This document shows, piece by piece, positions 22,601-54,900 of a stretch of 64,000 bases of DNA. Position 1 is the first letter of the stretch, and every line of letters starts with the position of its first letter. The DNA comes from Lates calcarifer. Its lineage: Eukaryota; Chordata; Actinopteri; Centropomidae. Below the pieces are notes generated by a model. That model had not been told where the DNA came from, did no database searches, and was given only the letters and a program-made list of their open reading frames with translations. Where the stretch lies: NCBI RefSeq assembly GCF_001640805.2, contig NC_066845.1, positions 17,114,307-17,178,306 of the forward strand, written 5' to 3'. The translations under genes were made by a program, and so were the position numbers.

Positions 22601-23686
22601 AACAGCAACCAGTGCTGAGATTTCTTTGAGGGTATGGAGGTACAGTACAGTACTTAGAAGAGGAAGAATAAGAACCTATGATGAAACCAATATGAAGGCC
22701 TAAAGTACAATATACATGAGTATAAACATAAAATCTGGTAGTTTAAAGCATCTGTCCTTCATTGAACATTACATCTAGGATTGCAACTAACAGTTATCTT
22801 CATTATCAATAAATAAATAATTTCTCAGTTAAATATTTAAATGTTTGGTCATTCCTGTCAGCAAATGTCAGTGAAAATGCCCATCATAAGTTCTCAGAGC
22901 CAAAGGAGACAGCTTTAAATATCTTGTCCTTTCAAAGGACAAAAGTAAAAGATATTCAGTTTGTCATATAAGCCAAAAGATGTTCACATTTTATTATCAT
23001 GATCATCATAAATTATGTGAAATTAGATTTGGGAAAAGAGGCTTCAGGTAAAGATTCATATAAATATTAAATGTATTACCTTTTAGTGTTTGTCATCATG
23101 ATAGTACTGATTATTGTAGTAATACAGATTTTTATTTCAGTTTTTCTTCTTGTGTTGTATCTGATGTGATTTGTTATATTTTAATGTAAGTATATTATGA
23201 GAATTTTGTGTCTGTCTCTTAAAGTTAATGTCTGTGAGTGTAGGTGTATCGTGTTGTGTTGTTATTGTCAGAATATAACTGTTAAATGTGTGTAAGTGTC
23301 ATTGGTTTGTGTTGTCACTACATATATTTATGTATGGAGCCCAGAAAGAACAGGGATCCAACTTAACAAACAAACAATGTGAGAACCTGGAACCAGTGAA
23401 TCTCTTGCTTCAAATATTATTCCAATCATTTATCAGATATCACATCTTTTGCTGATTGATCTCTGTCAACTTTGCTGCTCCATGCAATGATGTTGCTCAT
23501 GTGTTTTCAATCCAATATGGATTTTCTAAAAAAAGTTTAACTAAACTTATCTGAAAGTGTAAATGCGTAGTTTTGAGAGCAGCAACAAGTGTTGACATTT
23601 TTCTTTTCAAACAACAGATGAGCAGCAGATACATGATCACACATTTGAAAAGTAATCTGCCCAGTAACTCTCAGTACTGACTTCTT

Positions 23687-23700
23687 ACAGGAGAGGGCGC
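23687..23700 (+). promoter_or_regulatory. CTCF-like motif
   Basis: ACAGGAGAGGGCGC matches the CTCF core at 12 of 14 positions. It lies between lgi3 and fgfr1a, where a domain boundary would be plausible. Motif only. Confidence 0.35.
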
Positions 23701-24008
23701 TGTTGGTCATAAAATGAAGTCAGTTCAGGGCAGGCGACTGTGCAGTGAGTGGCTGAGTGTCTACTGGCAGGGCTGCAGCCTCAGTGCCAGGCATTACCAG
23801 CCTTCCTGCACAACGACTCTGTTGTCACAGGCAGAGAGCCCCTGCAACGTACTGTCTGTCCAGGTCTCAGCACATTGTTCCCGACTCAGACTGGCAGCAG
23901 GGATACAGCGTGTGGTTTTTTACATCATCTGATCCAAAGCAGCTGTTGTACTAATTGTACTAATTTTAAAGCAGCATTTAAAGATGAAAATTTTGTTTTT
24001 CCTTCAGT

Positions 24009-24010
<2 letters not shown>

Positions 24011-24039
<29 letters not shown>
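24011..24039 (+). repeat. (TC)n microsatellite
   Basis: 29-base TC run. Confidence 0.9.
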
Positions 24040-24041
<2 letters not shown>

Positions 24042-27000
24042 ATTTCTCTCTTAGTCCCCTGTTCTCTGATGTACGCCCACTGTAATCTATGAAATGAAAT
24101 AAAAAGCATTATCTTGATGGATGAAAGAGGAAAAGGCCCAGAAAGTCTTCAGGGGCTTTGTTTGAAATCTGTTAGATGTTTTCTTTGCCTTAAGACAGTT
24201 TGATGTTTATCAGTGAAAAGGTTCCAAAGAATCTAAAATGTTTTTGGACAGAAATCTAACCGAGACTCAAATCTCTGAAGCCTCTATAAGAGTGAATTCA
24301 AATGTGTATCAGATACAAAATTATGGGTGGTGTCTCTTTGTGCCTTATCTTGTTAAGAAATGCCATTTCCTGTGCAGCAGATATTTTTATGGTTTATTTT
24401 CTTTTGTGCTTTGGTGCAGTGTGTTTGCGTGCGTCTTAGCTTTTTTCCTTGCTTTCTTTCTTTTCTTTCTTTCTTTTTTTTGTGTTCTAACTGTATTTGT
24501 GGTTTTCGTGTAAGTCATGCTCAGTGAGGAGCAGTTAATGCCTGAGCTTATTCCTTGCAGAGCTCCACCCAATCCAAACCTCCGGTGGGAACCGGCATAA
24601 TTGCATGGCATAGAGAACGGAGCATGAAACAGCAGCTGGAAACTCTAACATGCCCCATGTGAGGCAGAGGAATCTGAAATGCTGCAGAGATTAATCCTCT
24701 AAATTCTCTTTATCCAAGTGTACTTACTCAATCACAGGTTTCAGTCTTAGATACTGTTTTGGAAAAGGTGTTTTGTGAAATAAATCAGTTCTCACATCAA
24801 AACATGCTTGAGTTTGTCCTCAGAAAAAAACACTTAGCATATTGAATGAGTGAACATTAAGAAAGCTTCTACGTTAATAACTGCTTGCTGACTATGATAA
24901 AACAGGCATTACTGTGTGGAAAAATTGGAGGAGGACACTGGAGTTGAAGGAACTTGTGGCAGGAGAGCCAACAGGCTGGAGCTTGTTCGCTGCTTGTGTG
25001 GCAAAAATAAATTCGACGGAAGTGCAAGATGATTACAACCAACTTAAACTTTTCAGTGCATAAAATCAATTAGTTTTCTCTCTCTTTGGTTTTCTTCATA
25101 GAAAATCAATAATTAGAGTTAGATTTTCTTGACCAAAATTGATCAAAATGTAATTAGTTAAGAAAATATGTTGATTCAACTTTAATGATAACTCCAATAT
25201 CTTTGAATCTGGGCCTCATTTTCACATGGTTTTGGATGTAAATGATCAATGAGGACAAAAATCTTTGGAATCGGTGCAGTATTGCATTAGAGCGATGGTG
25301 TATCCAGCCACCGCAAACAGCTGCTACAATGTAATCCAATGGGGAGTTGTCCATATTTAAGTGCATCTACTAAAGTGCTTGTTTTTGCGAGTAACAGGCT
25401 CAGATTATTATTTTAAGTGTCTGACAGCATTATGGACAGGATTCCTACAGAGATAGACTTTTCTGTTAAAGAGGAAGATCCCTTTTGTTTAAGCAGAAAC
25501 ATTACTTTAAATCACTGCCACGCTCATTTGACAAAAACAGTAATTTCACCGATTGAAACATGGGAGTTGTTGGGATATCGCTGCCTCGAGCAGTTAGTTT
25601 GTCACACAACACTAACAGGTTACAAATACCTAAGTTATCAATTAAAATAATTTGAAACTACTTACAGCCATTTTATTGAGTAAATGTTGCTATAATTTAT
25701 TCATTTAATATTAATTCATCCAATCTCAGTTTTTACAGTGTATATGTATATATTTTTTGATAGGATATGAATTGTATTAACAAGTATGTCAGCAATAGTC
25801 AATGGCCTCTCCAGTGAAACACACCAGGTTGCGACCTGCAACAGGGACAAATGTAGAGAATTACCTCTATGAACAGTGCAGCCTCAGCACATCTCTCAGT
25901 CAGGTACTGTATAGCATTAACAGCTGTGCCTCTTGAGCTGCCTTGTTTCATATCAACTTTTCAAGTAATAAAGGAAAGTTCAGCCAAGTTACCACTCACT
26001 CCAAGAGCTCCACATTAGAGGGAGCACTTGGCCACGCTGGGTTTGGCAAAAATTAGTCATCAAACATCACAAAGTGTTCCTGTCTTTCATGCCAGACTCT
26101 CACTGTCTCATTATATCCTCCACTGTCTGCTGGCACATACGTATTCTAAAACCAGAGCTGTTCATCTCTTCATCAGCCAGTCCTGCCTCTGCGCTGTTTG
26201 GACAGCTTTAACTCTACGTCACAGCCACGTTTAACACGGGCTTTGTTCATTTCAGTCTCAAACCCACATCCCATTCTGATTATGGGCCAGGGAGCCTGAA
26301 AAGACCTCTCTGTCTGTCTGTTTCCATTTCTGTTTGGTTTTCACGGTTTGGCCTCCTGGCTGCACAGGAAGCAGGAAAAACAAAATAGGAAGAAAGACTA
26401 AATTTGTTTCACCTCAGTTCTTTTCAGGGAAAATCCCAACTGCTCCAGGCAACATACTTCACACAGGACTCACAAAGGTGTTGAGACTTCAGTCGGACAT
26501 GTATGCACACGTTATGGTGTTTCTATACTGTAGATACTGTACTGTTGGAGATGTGAAAGCAACATGTCTGCACCTCCTTTGCAATTCTTTACATAAAGTG
26601 ATTAACAGAGGTGGACAGGGGCACGAATAAACAAGTGATTTTGAGGCATTAAATCTTTAACTAATCTTCATGTGCCTTCATGAGGCCACTTGCTGATAGA
26701 TGCCAGCAATTCTAAGGATAGAGAGTCTGGGGACAAGTTGACGTCAGATGTCCTCGCTGGTGAGTCAGGAGCAAATAACGCATTCACACGTGACCAAGAA
26801 ATTCAATAAGGTAAGTGTTTGTCACCAACAAGCTTTGCTGAGCGCAAATCTGTCATGCTTGATGAGTCTGTCTTTAATACGCGATCATAGGGTTGCAAAC
26901 ATGCCAATAAAACACAGTTATTTCATATTAGATAATAAACATAAAGGCTTTGGGCAAGTCAAAGGGAGAAGACAGGCTGGAGGATACCTTCAGGACTTTA

Positions 27001-28299
27001 TGCCACACTGTGCCAAGAAAACAACCATCCCAAATTGCTCTTATTCCTTGCCTCGCTCTCTAAGTGCGGTTCAGTCACTAGAAGGTATGTCAGCCAATCT
27101 CATCCCGGGCTCAATTCAATTAAAGAGAGTACAAAGACATATGGCTCAGTGGCGAGTGATATGATTAGAGTCCTGTGCGACGCCGCTGCTTTGATTCATA
27201 CCCTCTCTTCTCCGGTCACTCACGGCGACGGGCCTTCGAGCTAAAACAACTGAGCCAAGCAGGGCTCCCTCAGGTGTGCTGCACTATCCTCAAGGGGCTA
27301 TAAAAAGCCTCCTGAACTAATCTCTCACAATCAACAGGTCATGCTTTCATTATCTTTCCAGTGAAAACAGACGGCAGTCACAAAATAAGCAGGAAAACAG
27401 ACAGACAGGGATTTTCTGTTGATCAGCATTCTGGCATTTTGAGACTCAGGGGATCAGGAAGATCCTCCAAACCGAAGGCAATGCTGCTATCTTAGTTTTC
27501 AATCAGGACAATGCAGAGGAGCAACTGTACCCCCAGCCCTCCATCCACCCTCAAGCCGAGCTGCCATAAAAGACAGGTGATACGCCTCTTGGGACAGGGA
27601 CGTGTCCAAGGAATGCGTGTGCAGGTATCCAGCTGCCTGTGGGGACTGTGGAGAAAGGCCCAGTGCACCAGTTGATCCTGTTTGATAAAGGCCCTGACAG
27701 GCCCAGATTATATGTCTGAGCCTGGAGGAGGTGTCTGTGTCTCATTCCTGCGCTGAAGAAAGTCGATCTGGTGGGAAAGAGGCGGGGCCATGCCTGCAGG
27801 CGTCAGTTTTTGTATGAACGCCAGCACACACACCTTGTCAGGCAGACACCACTACCACTACCCCCCCACCCCCCACCCCCACCCCACTAGCTCAACACCA
27901 AACAAACACCCTCACCCATCTCATTTACCTGACCACACCCGTGCTTCCAGACACCATAAATACCCTTTCCACAAATCATGCCAGATATAGATTTTGCTAT
28001 GAGAGTGCAGAAACATTTGACTCAAAATTTCTTATTATAAGTCTTGTCTGTTGCATTTCTGCAGAGTTCACGTGGCAAATTGCACAATTGATATTTTGCA
28101 CATATGGGGTCAATGAAATACTTTCCTATTGTAGTGGAGGGGTGACAAACTGGCCTTTGGGGGGATCTAGAAATAAGACACTGTAAGTACTTTTTATATT
28201 ACCCAGTAATTAAAAAATAATTTCACACAATGTACAGGAGACCAACACACTGAGCATATATGTCCTTAAACAACAGCTGTGTGTTTCACTTTTCCATGC

Positions 28300-28705
28300 C
28301 TTTAGCTATGCTGCCAGCATGGCTCCAGGAACGGCAGTGTCATCTGGTCCATGCACAACTTCGGTAAAACATCTCAACAACTATTTGATGAATTGGCATG
28401 AAATTTGCTATACACATTAAAGCCCTCCTTGGGATAACTTGTAATGACTTTAGTGGTCCTCAGACATTTCATCTAGTATCACCATCTGGTCATATGTTTT
28501 TTATGACAAAATACCTACAGACATGACCAAATGACAAGTGTTAGTAAGGTAATGCTAAACTAGGATGGTGAACATAGCATAAACATTGTATCTGCTTAAC
28601 ATCAGCATGTTAGCATTGTAATTTTGAGCATCTTAGCATGCTTATGTTAACATTTAAGCACAGCCTTAGTGCTGTTAGAATAGCTGTAGACTGGTCTTGT
28701 TGATC
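28300..28705. repeat. dispersed teleost repeat
   Basis: Contains TGAATTGGCATGAAATTTGC, TTTAGTGGTCCTCAGACATT, a series of TTAGCATG-type words near 28600-28645, and AGCTGTAGACTGGTCTTGTT. This ordered pattern is one I recognise as highly repeated in fish genomes. Family not assigned; degraded. Confidence 0.5.
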
Positions 28706-30243
28706 TGTAATGCTACGTATCACAGCCTGGCTGCATACCACACTTACTTTGTAATTATCTTGATCTATCAATAATCTATTATCTTGATTTATCTATAATT
28801 AATGTGAAAGAGGAGTGAACAGTAGACAACTTTATTTTACATACTCTGATTGTTTGTGTTAAATGTTGGGCTGAACCTGCATCTGTTTGTTTTTTGGTGA
28901 ATGTTTAGACAAGTTTATTATGAGTAGGTAGCTTTATGACAGAATAAAACCAGACCATACCATAGTTACAATGGACCACTTTGTTTTACAACCTGCACAC
29001 CCCAGAGTTACACTATGGTAAGAGCTCTTTTTAATAGATTCTCAATACTTTGCCTTGATCATTTTTTATTGTCATAAAAAGTAACATACATTACCTCAGC
29101 AGAAATTCCTCATGCATGCTTTTTAAAGCAAGTTAGTAGAAATATGTCATTTGTTAAATTTCATGAATACCTTGTCACAGTATGCTTTATGCTGTATGTC
29201 GTACAATAAACTTTAAAGCCTGGAACAAGAGTAATAAGTACTCCATATTTAGACTTTTTAAGAATCAGTTTCATTGTAATTCTTGTAATCTAAAGCATTA
29301 TCTATTTACATCTAACTGATCTTAAAATAATTCTTATAGAGAAAAGACACTTCCCCGCAAACTTATTTGCTTATGTTTTTTGTGATGTGGAGAAAAGAAG
29401 GAAAGGGGCAGTGATTCAAAGACAATAGTGAGACATGCTGTGAGTGACAGGCCATGCCCCAGGCTCACCCCTTCTGTCATATCTGTCCCACAGTGCAGCC
29501 AGGGCACCAGGGACCTGTCATATAGACAGCCATCTCACAAACAGGGGCCCGGGTCCTCTGTGGAGACAGAGACATCAACAACCAAAGAGCGCAGACAAGG
29601 AGAAGACACAGAGTGCCTCCGTCTGTCATTTCTACTTCAGGAAGCCAGCAGAGGGTTCAGCACCCAGACGTCGACATCCGCTGACAAAATATTTACATCA
29701 TTAAAAGTATTACATATTTTGTTCTGCTGCAAAATATGTCCTCATGAGCTGAACTACACCCAAAACCACAGTGGCCACATTTAGACACAAAACAGCTGTT
29801 CATCATGTTAACTATTGTTGATGAGGGTGTGGAATCTGTCACAGTGAGCGAACAGAAAATTAAAATTCCTCCTCTGTTTTGAAATCAGCAATCTATGGTG
29901 CACCGGAGCTAAGCCTGTCTGCGGCGGTTACCAACACATTTCGTGTCTGAACTGTCTGTGGTCTCTTTTTTTATGTACTCAGCACAGGGAGGAATGCCAG
30001 GACAAGAGACATGTCTCCTTCACCTTGCACATGGATGCTGGCCAGAAATATATTCATGAGTTCCAGTATTGTATATTGCTGTAACCCTTTTCTCTCTGTC
30101 CCTTCATGTGCAGTGACAGCTCCCCTCCTCTAAACTCTCCTCCCTCTTTCCCATAAATAATCAGTTCATTTGTGAGGAGACAGAGGTGCACAACAACAGG
30201 CTGATGTCACTGATCCTGTTCCTAGATCCTAGAACAAGCAGAA

Positions 30244-30271
30244 ACACACACACACACACACACACACACAC
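30244..30271 (+). repeat. (CA)n microsatellite
   Basis: 28-base CA run in the intergenic region. Confidence 0.9.
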
Positions 30272-32663
30272 CATCACCAATGCCATCATCACCACCAGCA
30301 GCATCACCCTCCCTGGATCCTCTGTCCTAACTGCATGAAGCTGAGAAATGAACCTGATTGACGATGTGTCTCCTCCACAGGGTGGCAGAGAGTTGAAGGG
30401 CAGGTCATCTGTCACTGCTGACAGGAAACACACAGGGTAGAGATTAATGGAGAGGCTCAGGCTTTTCTCTGGACCTGGAGATGATAATCCTGGAGTTGGA
30501 ATAAATCAAACCATCTCTGGTAAACAAGAACACAAAGCAATTCATCTAACAGGCCACCAAGGAAAGACGCATGAGACTCATCTTGCTCATATTACCGACT
30601 TTCAGAAAAGTTAAACAGTTTGCAGATGATATGTTCATTTTTAGTCATTTATATTTCCAAGATGTGAAGATGCAAATGAGAGATAAAGTGTGACAGTTGC
30701 TCCAGCCATTTTGCATCACAAAGCTGGGGAAGTCAGAAGGGATAGATTTAAACCAGTCTACAGTCATTTGATGGGTGGTCACAGCGTGTTCGACAGCATT
30801 AACTCAGTCAGGTCTGACTAAAACATTTACACCAACATATCAGTGTTTGTCATTATTTCTTTTGTCTGGGAAAACCAATCATGTGGCATGTTCCAGTCCC
30901 TCACCCATTTCATTTTAACCTACATTAACAACTCTATGTTAGAAATTTACTGTCATTGCAGTATTAATGACAACTCTAACAATATGAAATACATCCTTCA
31001 AGATATATTGATGAAGATGTTCTACGTGGCACAATATTTCTGAAACCTGCTGCTGCTTTATTTTGGTTAATTGAAAAGAAAAGTCCAAATTTTGGACAAT
31101 TGCTTTTTTCATTTTAGACAACTTTTTGTGAGGTTGAACAGAAAAGATGTTGCATTTTTCCAGACATTAGCCCACAGTATTGCTCCTACTTTCACATGAA
31201 AGTCTCTTGGCCATTTCAGAATGAAGCTTTTGTTCATCAGTGTTTCCAACCAGTGCTGGAATGTGCACCATGAATCCTGCAATTCAGGACAATGGACATT
31301 TTTTTTTAAAAAATATCATATGCAGTAAAATATCTTAAAAATAAGTTGTTGGTGTACTGGGACACAGCTGACCACAGCTGAGCGAGGGTGTTGCTGGTGC
31401 TCTGACATACTGGTTACAGCTGGGTAATGCTTGGATGGCTGAAATTCCAGTATTCCCAAATCAATTTACATGCCCCCCATCAGTCATCAGATAGTAATTT
31501 CACTGAGCAGACAAAAACAGGACATAGCAGTCCCTCCTTCTTTCATCTCAGTGGTTAGAAACCATTAATTAGATACTGTCACATTCCCCAATCATAACTG
31601 CCAACAGTTAATGCCTTCCTCTGTTGTGTCCCCACCACAGCAACAATAAAGACACACACTGGCAACGTAGCTCTTGCTATATCAGATGATAGCTGATGAA
31701 CTTTGCTCCACCAAACTCTTCCTGTGCCATCTGTCAGAAGTGATAACACCCTCCACCTAATGGCACCTCCGCTCCTCGCTCTGCACCATTAGCAGGTTAT
31801 AAAGTAAGGCCTCTCCTGTCCTTTCTATTCTTAAATAGAGCTCTTCATCATCACCTCAACCACAGCGCACACACAGTACTTTTTATTGCTCCTGGTTTCC
31901 AGGAGTAGATGATATTTCTTCCCAAAAACAGTAAGGTCATATGTTTGTTTGAATCCTGGCAGTGTGTGTGGAAAACTGGAGGCGACTGTTCACAGTGTGA
32001 CCTTGTATCCTTTAAGACCACGACACGTATTATAGAGCAGACAGTTGGTGTTCATTCTGTTGGTGGTTTGTTGGTGTTAGATCCAACATGCCAGCAGCAT
32101 GATTCTTACAACTGTTGAGATAAAAGTGACATGGATCTGTTCTCCATTACTAATAAACTGTTCACCCGCTCTGCTGTAATACAGTACACACAGAAGGCTA
32201 ACTGCATTGACCCGAGTGTGTAAGAGCTGGCTTTTAAAAAGGGTCGAGAGCCAGTAGCACTGTGCGGCTGAATTTACCCTGTTGCATGGAGACTGCAATC
32301 CAGGTGATGCATCAGCCAATGGCAGGAAGCCAGAGCCAGACACAGTGCATCAAGGTTGGTGCAGCTGATGGAAGTGTAGCACCAGCACTTGCCAAGCCAT
32401 TCACACAGCCATAAATTACATGTTTACTGCCGGCTGTGGCTCCCTGTGCTCGCCAACATTTCTTCTGATGTCAGCAGCACATTATCATATCTAATCAGCC
32501 CCCAGCAACCTGTGTTAAATGGGTGGGGGATTGAAGTGGCCATCGTTCCATCTCTGTAAACATAATTTACATCACAAACATGAAAATCTTGATATTTATA
32601 GACGCATTTATGGAGTTGCGGTTCACACTCTGAAAGCTTTGATGGTTTGTTTTTCAATAGCAT

Positions 32664-33875
32664 TTTATTTAATGTAATCCTTTTACGATGACATACGTGT
32701 TCCGCAACCCTTCATCGGAAGTTATATGGCAGCAAATGAAACTCCTGTAAAAGCATTTACAGTAGAAGATAAGTTCATCACATGGAAGGCATGCACAGTG
32801 GAAGTGCATAATGTTGACTGAAGCAAAATTACTCTGGGTTTTAACAAGCATGGCGTACAACCAGGAATATTTACAGTTGTGACCATCCTTGAAGTAAATG
32901 AACATCTTGAATGAGACAAAATAAAAAATTTTGCCACACACACCCGGCATACACACAGACACAGCCGCACACACATACACACATTCACACACAACAACAA
33001 TTTTCAGAAATCTATCTTTTTTTCATGTAGATAATCCCAAAACACTGAGTTACACTGTATTGCAGGTTGTGTCATGAAAGCACTTACAGTTAAAAAATAG
33101 AAAACCCAATATATATTTTTTCCATTGATGATTATGCAGTAAATTTTAGGGGAATCAAAGCTGTGGTACAGCAAAGAAAAAAAAAAAAACTGGCCATGTA
33201 ATCCTCAGCAATTTTAAGATATTCTCATGTAACAACTGCCCCTACTGACTATATTCAAAAATGGATCAAACAAAAGCATCCTTGTACAAAAGAAAATAAA
33301 TCAATTATGGTAATAAAAATAAGAGTACAGTGTAAATATATATTCATATTTATAATTTTCTAACTGTATTTACAAGAAGAGAGTGAATGATGCAGCGGAC
33401 CATGGTGCTGTATGTCCCTTGGTAGTATTTTCTCTGGATTTGGTCTGAAAAGCAGAATGCTGTCCTTCACTACTGATGAAACGACCAAAGAGGGAAGAAA
33501 ACAACAGAAACCTGACATAATCGCAGTCAGTCCTTTCCATTCTCCTGACCTGTGGAATGCCCAAAGTGGAGAGAAGTGTGGGAGTCTGCTCTTTTTTTTT
33601 CTGACGCTGTGATAAACTGCCACTCCCATTAATTCAAAGTGCCCCATAAACATCGTCATCACCGAGAACCGGGAAAACCGCTGCACTCTTCAGTCCATGT
33701 GATCCAACGAGTTCTACAAGGTGTCTCCAAGCTCCTTTCTCACAGAGCACCAGTGTTTCATTTTGTTTTGTTTTTTTTTTTTAGCTTCATCTCTGGGAAT
33801 GTGGGGAAGAGTCCAACCCCATGAGGCAGGGAGCGGAGGAAATGTCAATGTTTGTCTGAATGGAGAGATGAGGTA
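32664..33875 (-). other. fgfr1a: fgfr1a 3' UTR, putative
   Basis: About 1.2 kb after the fgfr1a stop on the minus strand. A minus-strand AATAAA at 32669-32664 is a candidate polyadenylation signal. A 3' UTR of this length is usual for FGFR1. Confidence 0.45.
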
Positions 33876-51872
<17,997 letters not shown>

Positions 51873-51965
51873 CCTGCTGAGGGAGCTACAACTGTTGGCT
51901 TGTCTGCGACTGGAACTCCATTCAGACCTTTGGGGCATCAGCAGCGGGTCATTCACAGTGCTCAA

Positions 51966-54900
51966 CTAAAAACAAACAAAAAATAATGAAAACAAATCAG
52001 TGCATGACCACGTGAGCAAGCCTCATATCTTCATATGTCTGTTTGCAGTAAGAAAAGCAATACGTCAAAATCTATTAAGGGTAAAAGTCAGAGAAAGAAA
52101 AAAATTCTAGAACTATGCTAAAGGAAAACAACACACATGACAGAAACTAGGCCAATTAAAATCTTAAAATGGCTGCTCCGTGGCCCTTCAAAACTGAAAG
52201 AAAGCCAATGAAATAAATTTGGTGAGGTAATTTGTTACTAATGACAATCTATGTCTTACGTGCAAGAAAATTCCTTGCTTGACAAAAAAGGAGAAGAGAA
52301 TCTTCTGTATGTCTACAGGGTTCAAGGTGTGTACTCCAGCATTTAGAGCTGCTTGTACAAAAACACTGATAAGAAACTACAGAGCACCAGCCTCACTGAT
52401 AGCTCAAGCAAACAAAGAGCAGATATGTCTTGCTCAGTTCTTAGGAATGAAATGTTCTGTTTACAAAACTTCAAAGTAACTATTAATGTCTGAACTCATT
52501 AAGGTTGCCATCACACTGAGATGATCATTAGACTTAGACTTAGACTTAGACAATAAAGTCCGTCTAAGTCTAAGTCTAAGTCTAATGATGCCATATCAAG
52601 TGTTTGTTTTTGCTGCTATGCCACTGTTGGGTGTTAAAGGATGTACAGTGTCCTCCAAAATGTGGCACAGTGCATTGGGTGACCCTTACATGTACATCTG
52701 CTCACATCATCATTATAGCCCCCATAGCCCTCCTTGAGGAATTTGTTTAAGGCCAAAAAACTACAGCCTGTTACATGACACCCTTGTAGAGAAAGACCGC
52801 CAGGCCATCATTTCCAAGCCGAGAGATCTATCACCTAACAGTTGGTTTTGGTCCCCGAGCCTAAAATGACCCCCCTCTACAACCATTTGCTCCCACGAGT
52901 TGTCAAGAGATGTTAAACAAATGCTGTTTTTAGGGTTTCTTTACTCTTCTTAATTCAAGCTTGAGAACAGAGGCCTCATCAACAAACACGTTGAAAATCA
53001 GTGGAGTCATGAATGAATCCAAAATATCCATTCTGTAAAACAACACAAGCATCACATCTGGGTCAGAGAAACCCCAACTTGGTTTACATTTTCACACAAA
53101 GTCATGTTCAGATGCAGCTGTGGTTTCCTCTGAGAGGTAATCGCTTGTGTGAGTGTTCATCACTGAAACAATCATTGTGTTCTCCTCAAAACCAATTCAA
53201 TTTCACTTTCCAAGAATGGTCTAGTGTTCCAGCAGCTGAGCTGGGTCAGGGGGGTCCGAGGGGGATAAAGAAGCTTGGTCATCGCAGCTTTGTATGCAGT
53301 GAGTCAGTGTTTGGGAGGGCTCCAAGAAAGTGCTTCTGCTGCCAGACAGAAGGAACCGCAAAGAGCAGCCGACCACGTTCCCCGGGCCCTCGTCACTACG
53401 ACAACCGTCAGTAATTGAAAGAGGAGGAAGTAGGTTCTTCAAAGTATGACACAACACTTTGTCATACTCCGCTCCCATGGGAGCACGAGTTAAACATACA
53501 GTATGTCTTACTATCCACACACGCAGAGCATGCTCATCTTGAAATCACGAGTAATCTGAACAGAAACTGACCAACACATTTGAGGCTGATATTAATTGAA
53601 AATATAATTTTTATCAAAAGTAGATGCAGTGCATTTAAAAAATATACGGTCTGCACCTTTGTGTCTATTTCATCCATATGTTCCCAGATATTTTAATTGT
53701 CATTTTTATTGATTTTTACCATTTAAGCTGAACTGATAAATCAGCTGGGCTGATATATTGGCTGATATTATCTTATTGCAGCTACATACATATCAGTATG
53801 GAGGTCAATAAATAAGTTGTGGTAATTAACAGTATAACCATTTTCATTTTTCCACTGTATAATCCAGACAATATATCACCATCCAATTCTTATATTGATA
53901 TTTGTGTTGGCCTCAAAAATCCAATAGCTGTCAGGCTTTGTAAATTCCATTGACATCTACTGATCACAATTTACTGTTACTTTAAACTGATTAACAGTAA
54001 TGACACAAGGGACACAAACACCTCTCACACCTGTGAGCTCTCCCAGTACTACAGTCATCTACTGTCGCCACTGTGCAGCTACAACTCATTCACTGGTTCA
54101 GGTGTATAAAATGATTCAACATAATTTGACTTATGTAAAGATAAAGTAGCAAATCTAAACCCTCCAGCAATAGGAGATGCAAACAAAAATACCAAGACCA
54201 ACAACTGTCCATAAATTTGATGTTACATTACTCCTTCAGTGTACTACCTTCTTATTTCCCCTCTTTCGGTACCTTTTCTAGCATTATGTGATGTTTCTTA
54301 TGAACATGTTGATGGGGCAGGAAAATGCAGTCTTGGTTTTGTTGCTCAGGAAGCAATCTTGCTATAAATGTATAAAACATATTGGATCCAAAAAAAGTAA
54401 AAAAAATAAAAAAAATGAAGAAATAATCCAGAATATTCCTTAGCTAATAACAGTGTCAGCTTTTCTAGCCAGAATTTTGATTAGAAAATCTGTACAAAAT
54501 CATGTTTGATAGAATCCCTCTTGGTTTTTTATGCCGTTAAGAGAAGAGAACTTTTCCCCTGAAAACCTGGCAAATAAATGGGGTTAAATTAAGCAGATTA
54601 GAAGATGCAAGATACATTTAGCTTCTCTCATTATAAACAGACAAAGGTTACAGGCCTAACCCATAACATGGCCTTCACCATAATTACTGTTCACTGCCAT
54701 CCATGCATAAAATTCCTCTGCTCCCAAATTCTGTAGCCCCCTTCCCAGCTAAAAGTCTGCACTCCCAGCCAGCAACAGGCCAGTCTGCACACGGCTGCAG
54801 TTCAGCGGACATAAGAGCATCGGACCATTTCCCTAAGGCTACTATTTTGACAAAAACAGACACTTCTGTTTTTTCTCTTTTGCAGCCTTGCTATCTGAAT

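Larger units (their letters stand above)
22600..32660. other. intergenic region between lgi3 and fgfr1a
   Basis: About 10 kb in which no reading frame has spliced or homologous support. It contains a CTCF-like motif (23687-23700), a TC run (24011-24039), a CA run (30244-30271) and a dispersed repeat (28300-28705). Blocks of more complex sequence near 26740-27250, 29430-29700 and 31440-31830 could be regulatory. Confidence 0.55.

Noticed and set aside
22120..22608. 162-codon minus-strand frame upstream of lgi3
   Set aside because: Built largely from TG repeat and CT-rich leader sequence; no domain and it overlaps the lgi3 promoter region.
26748..27164. 138-codon plus-strand frame
   Set aside because: No homology recognised, no splice context, low-complexity-free but random-looking protein; kept only as a possible noncoding element.
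52524..52589. Interstitial telomere repeat
   Set aside because: The hexamer is TTAGAC, not TTAGGG, and the two arms are inverted.
53013..53414. 133-codon plus-strand frame in fgfr1a intron 1
   Set aside because: No recognisable protein family, no start or splice support; chance frame in a GC-richer patch.
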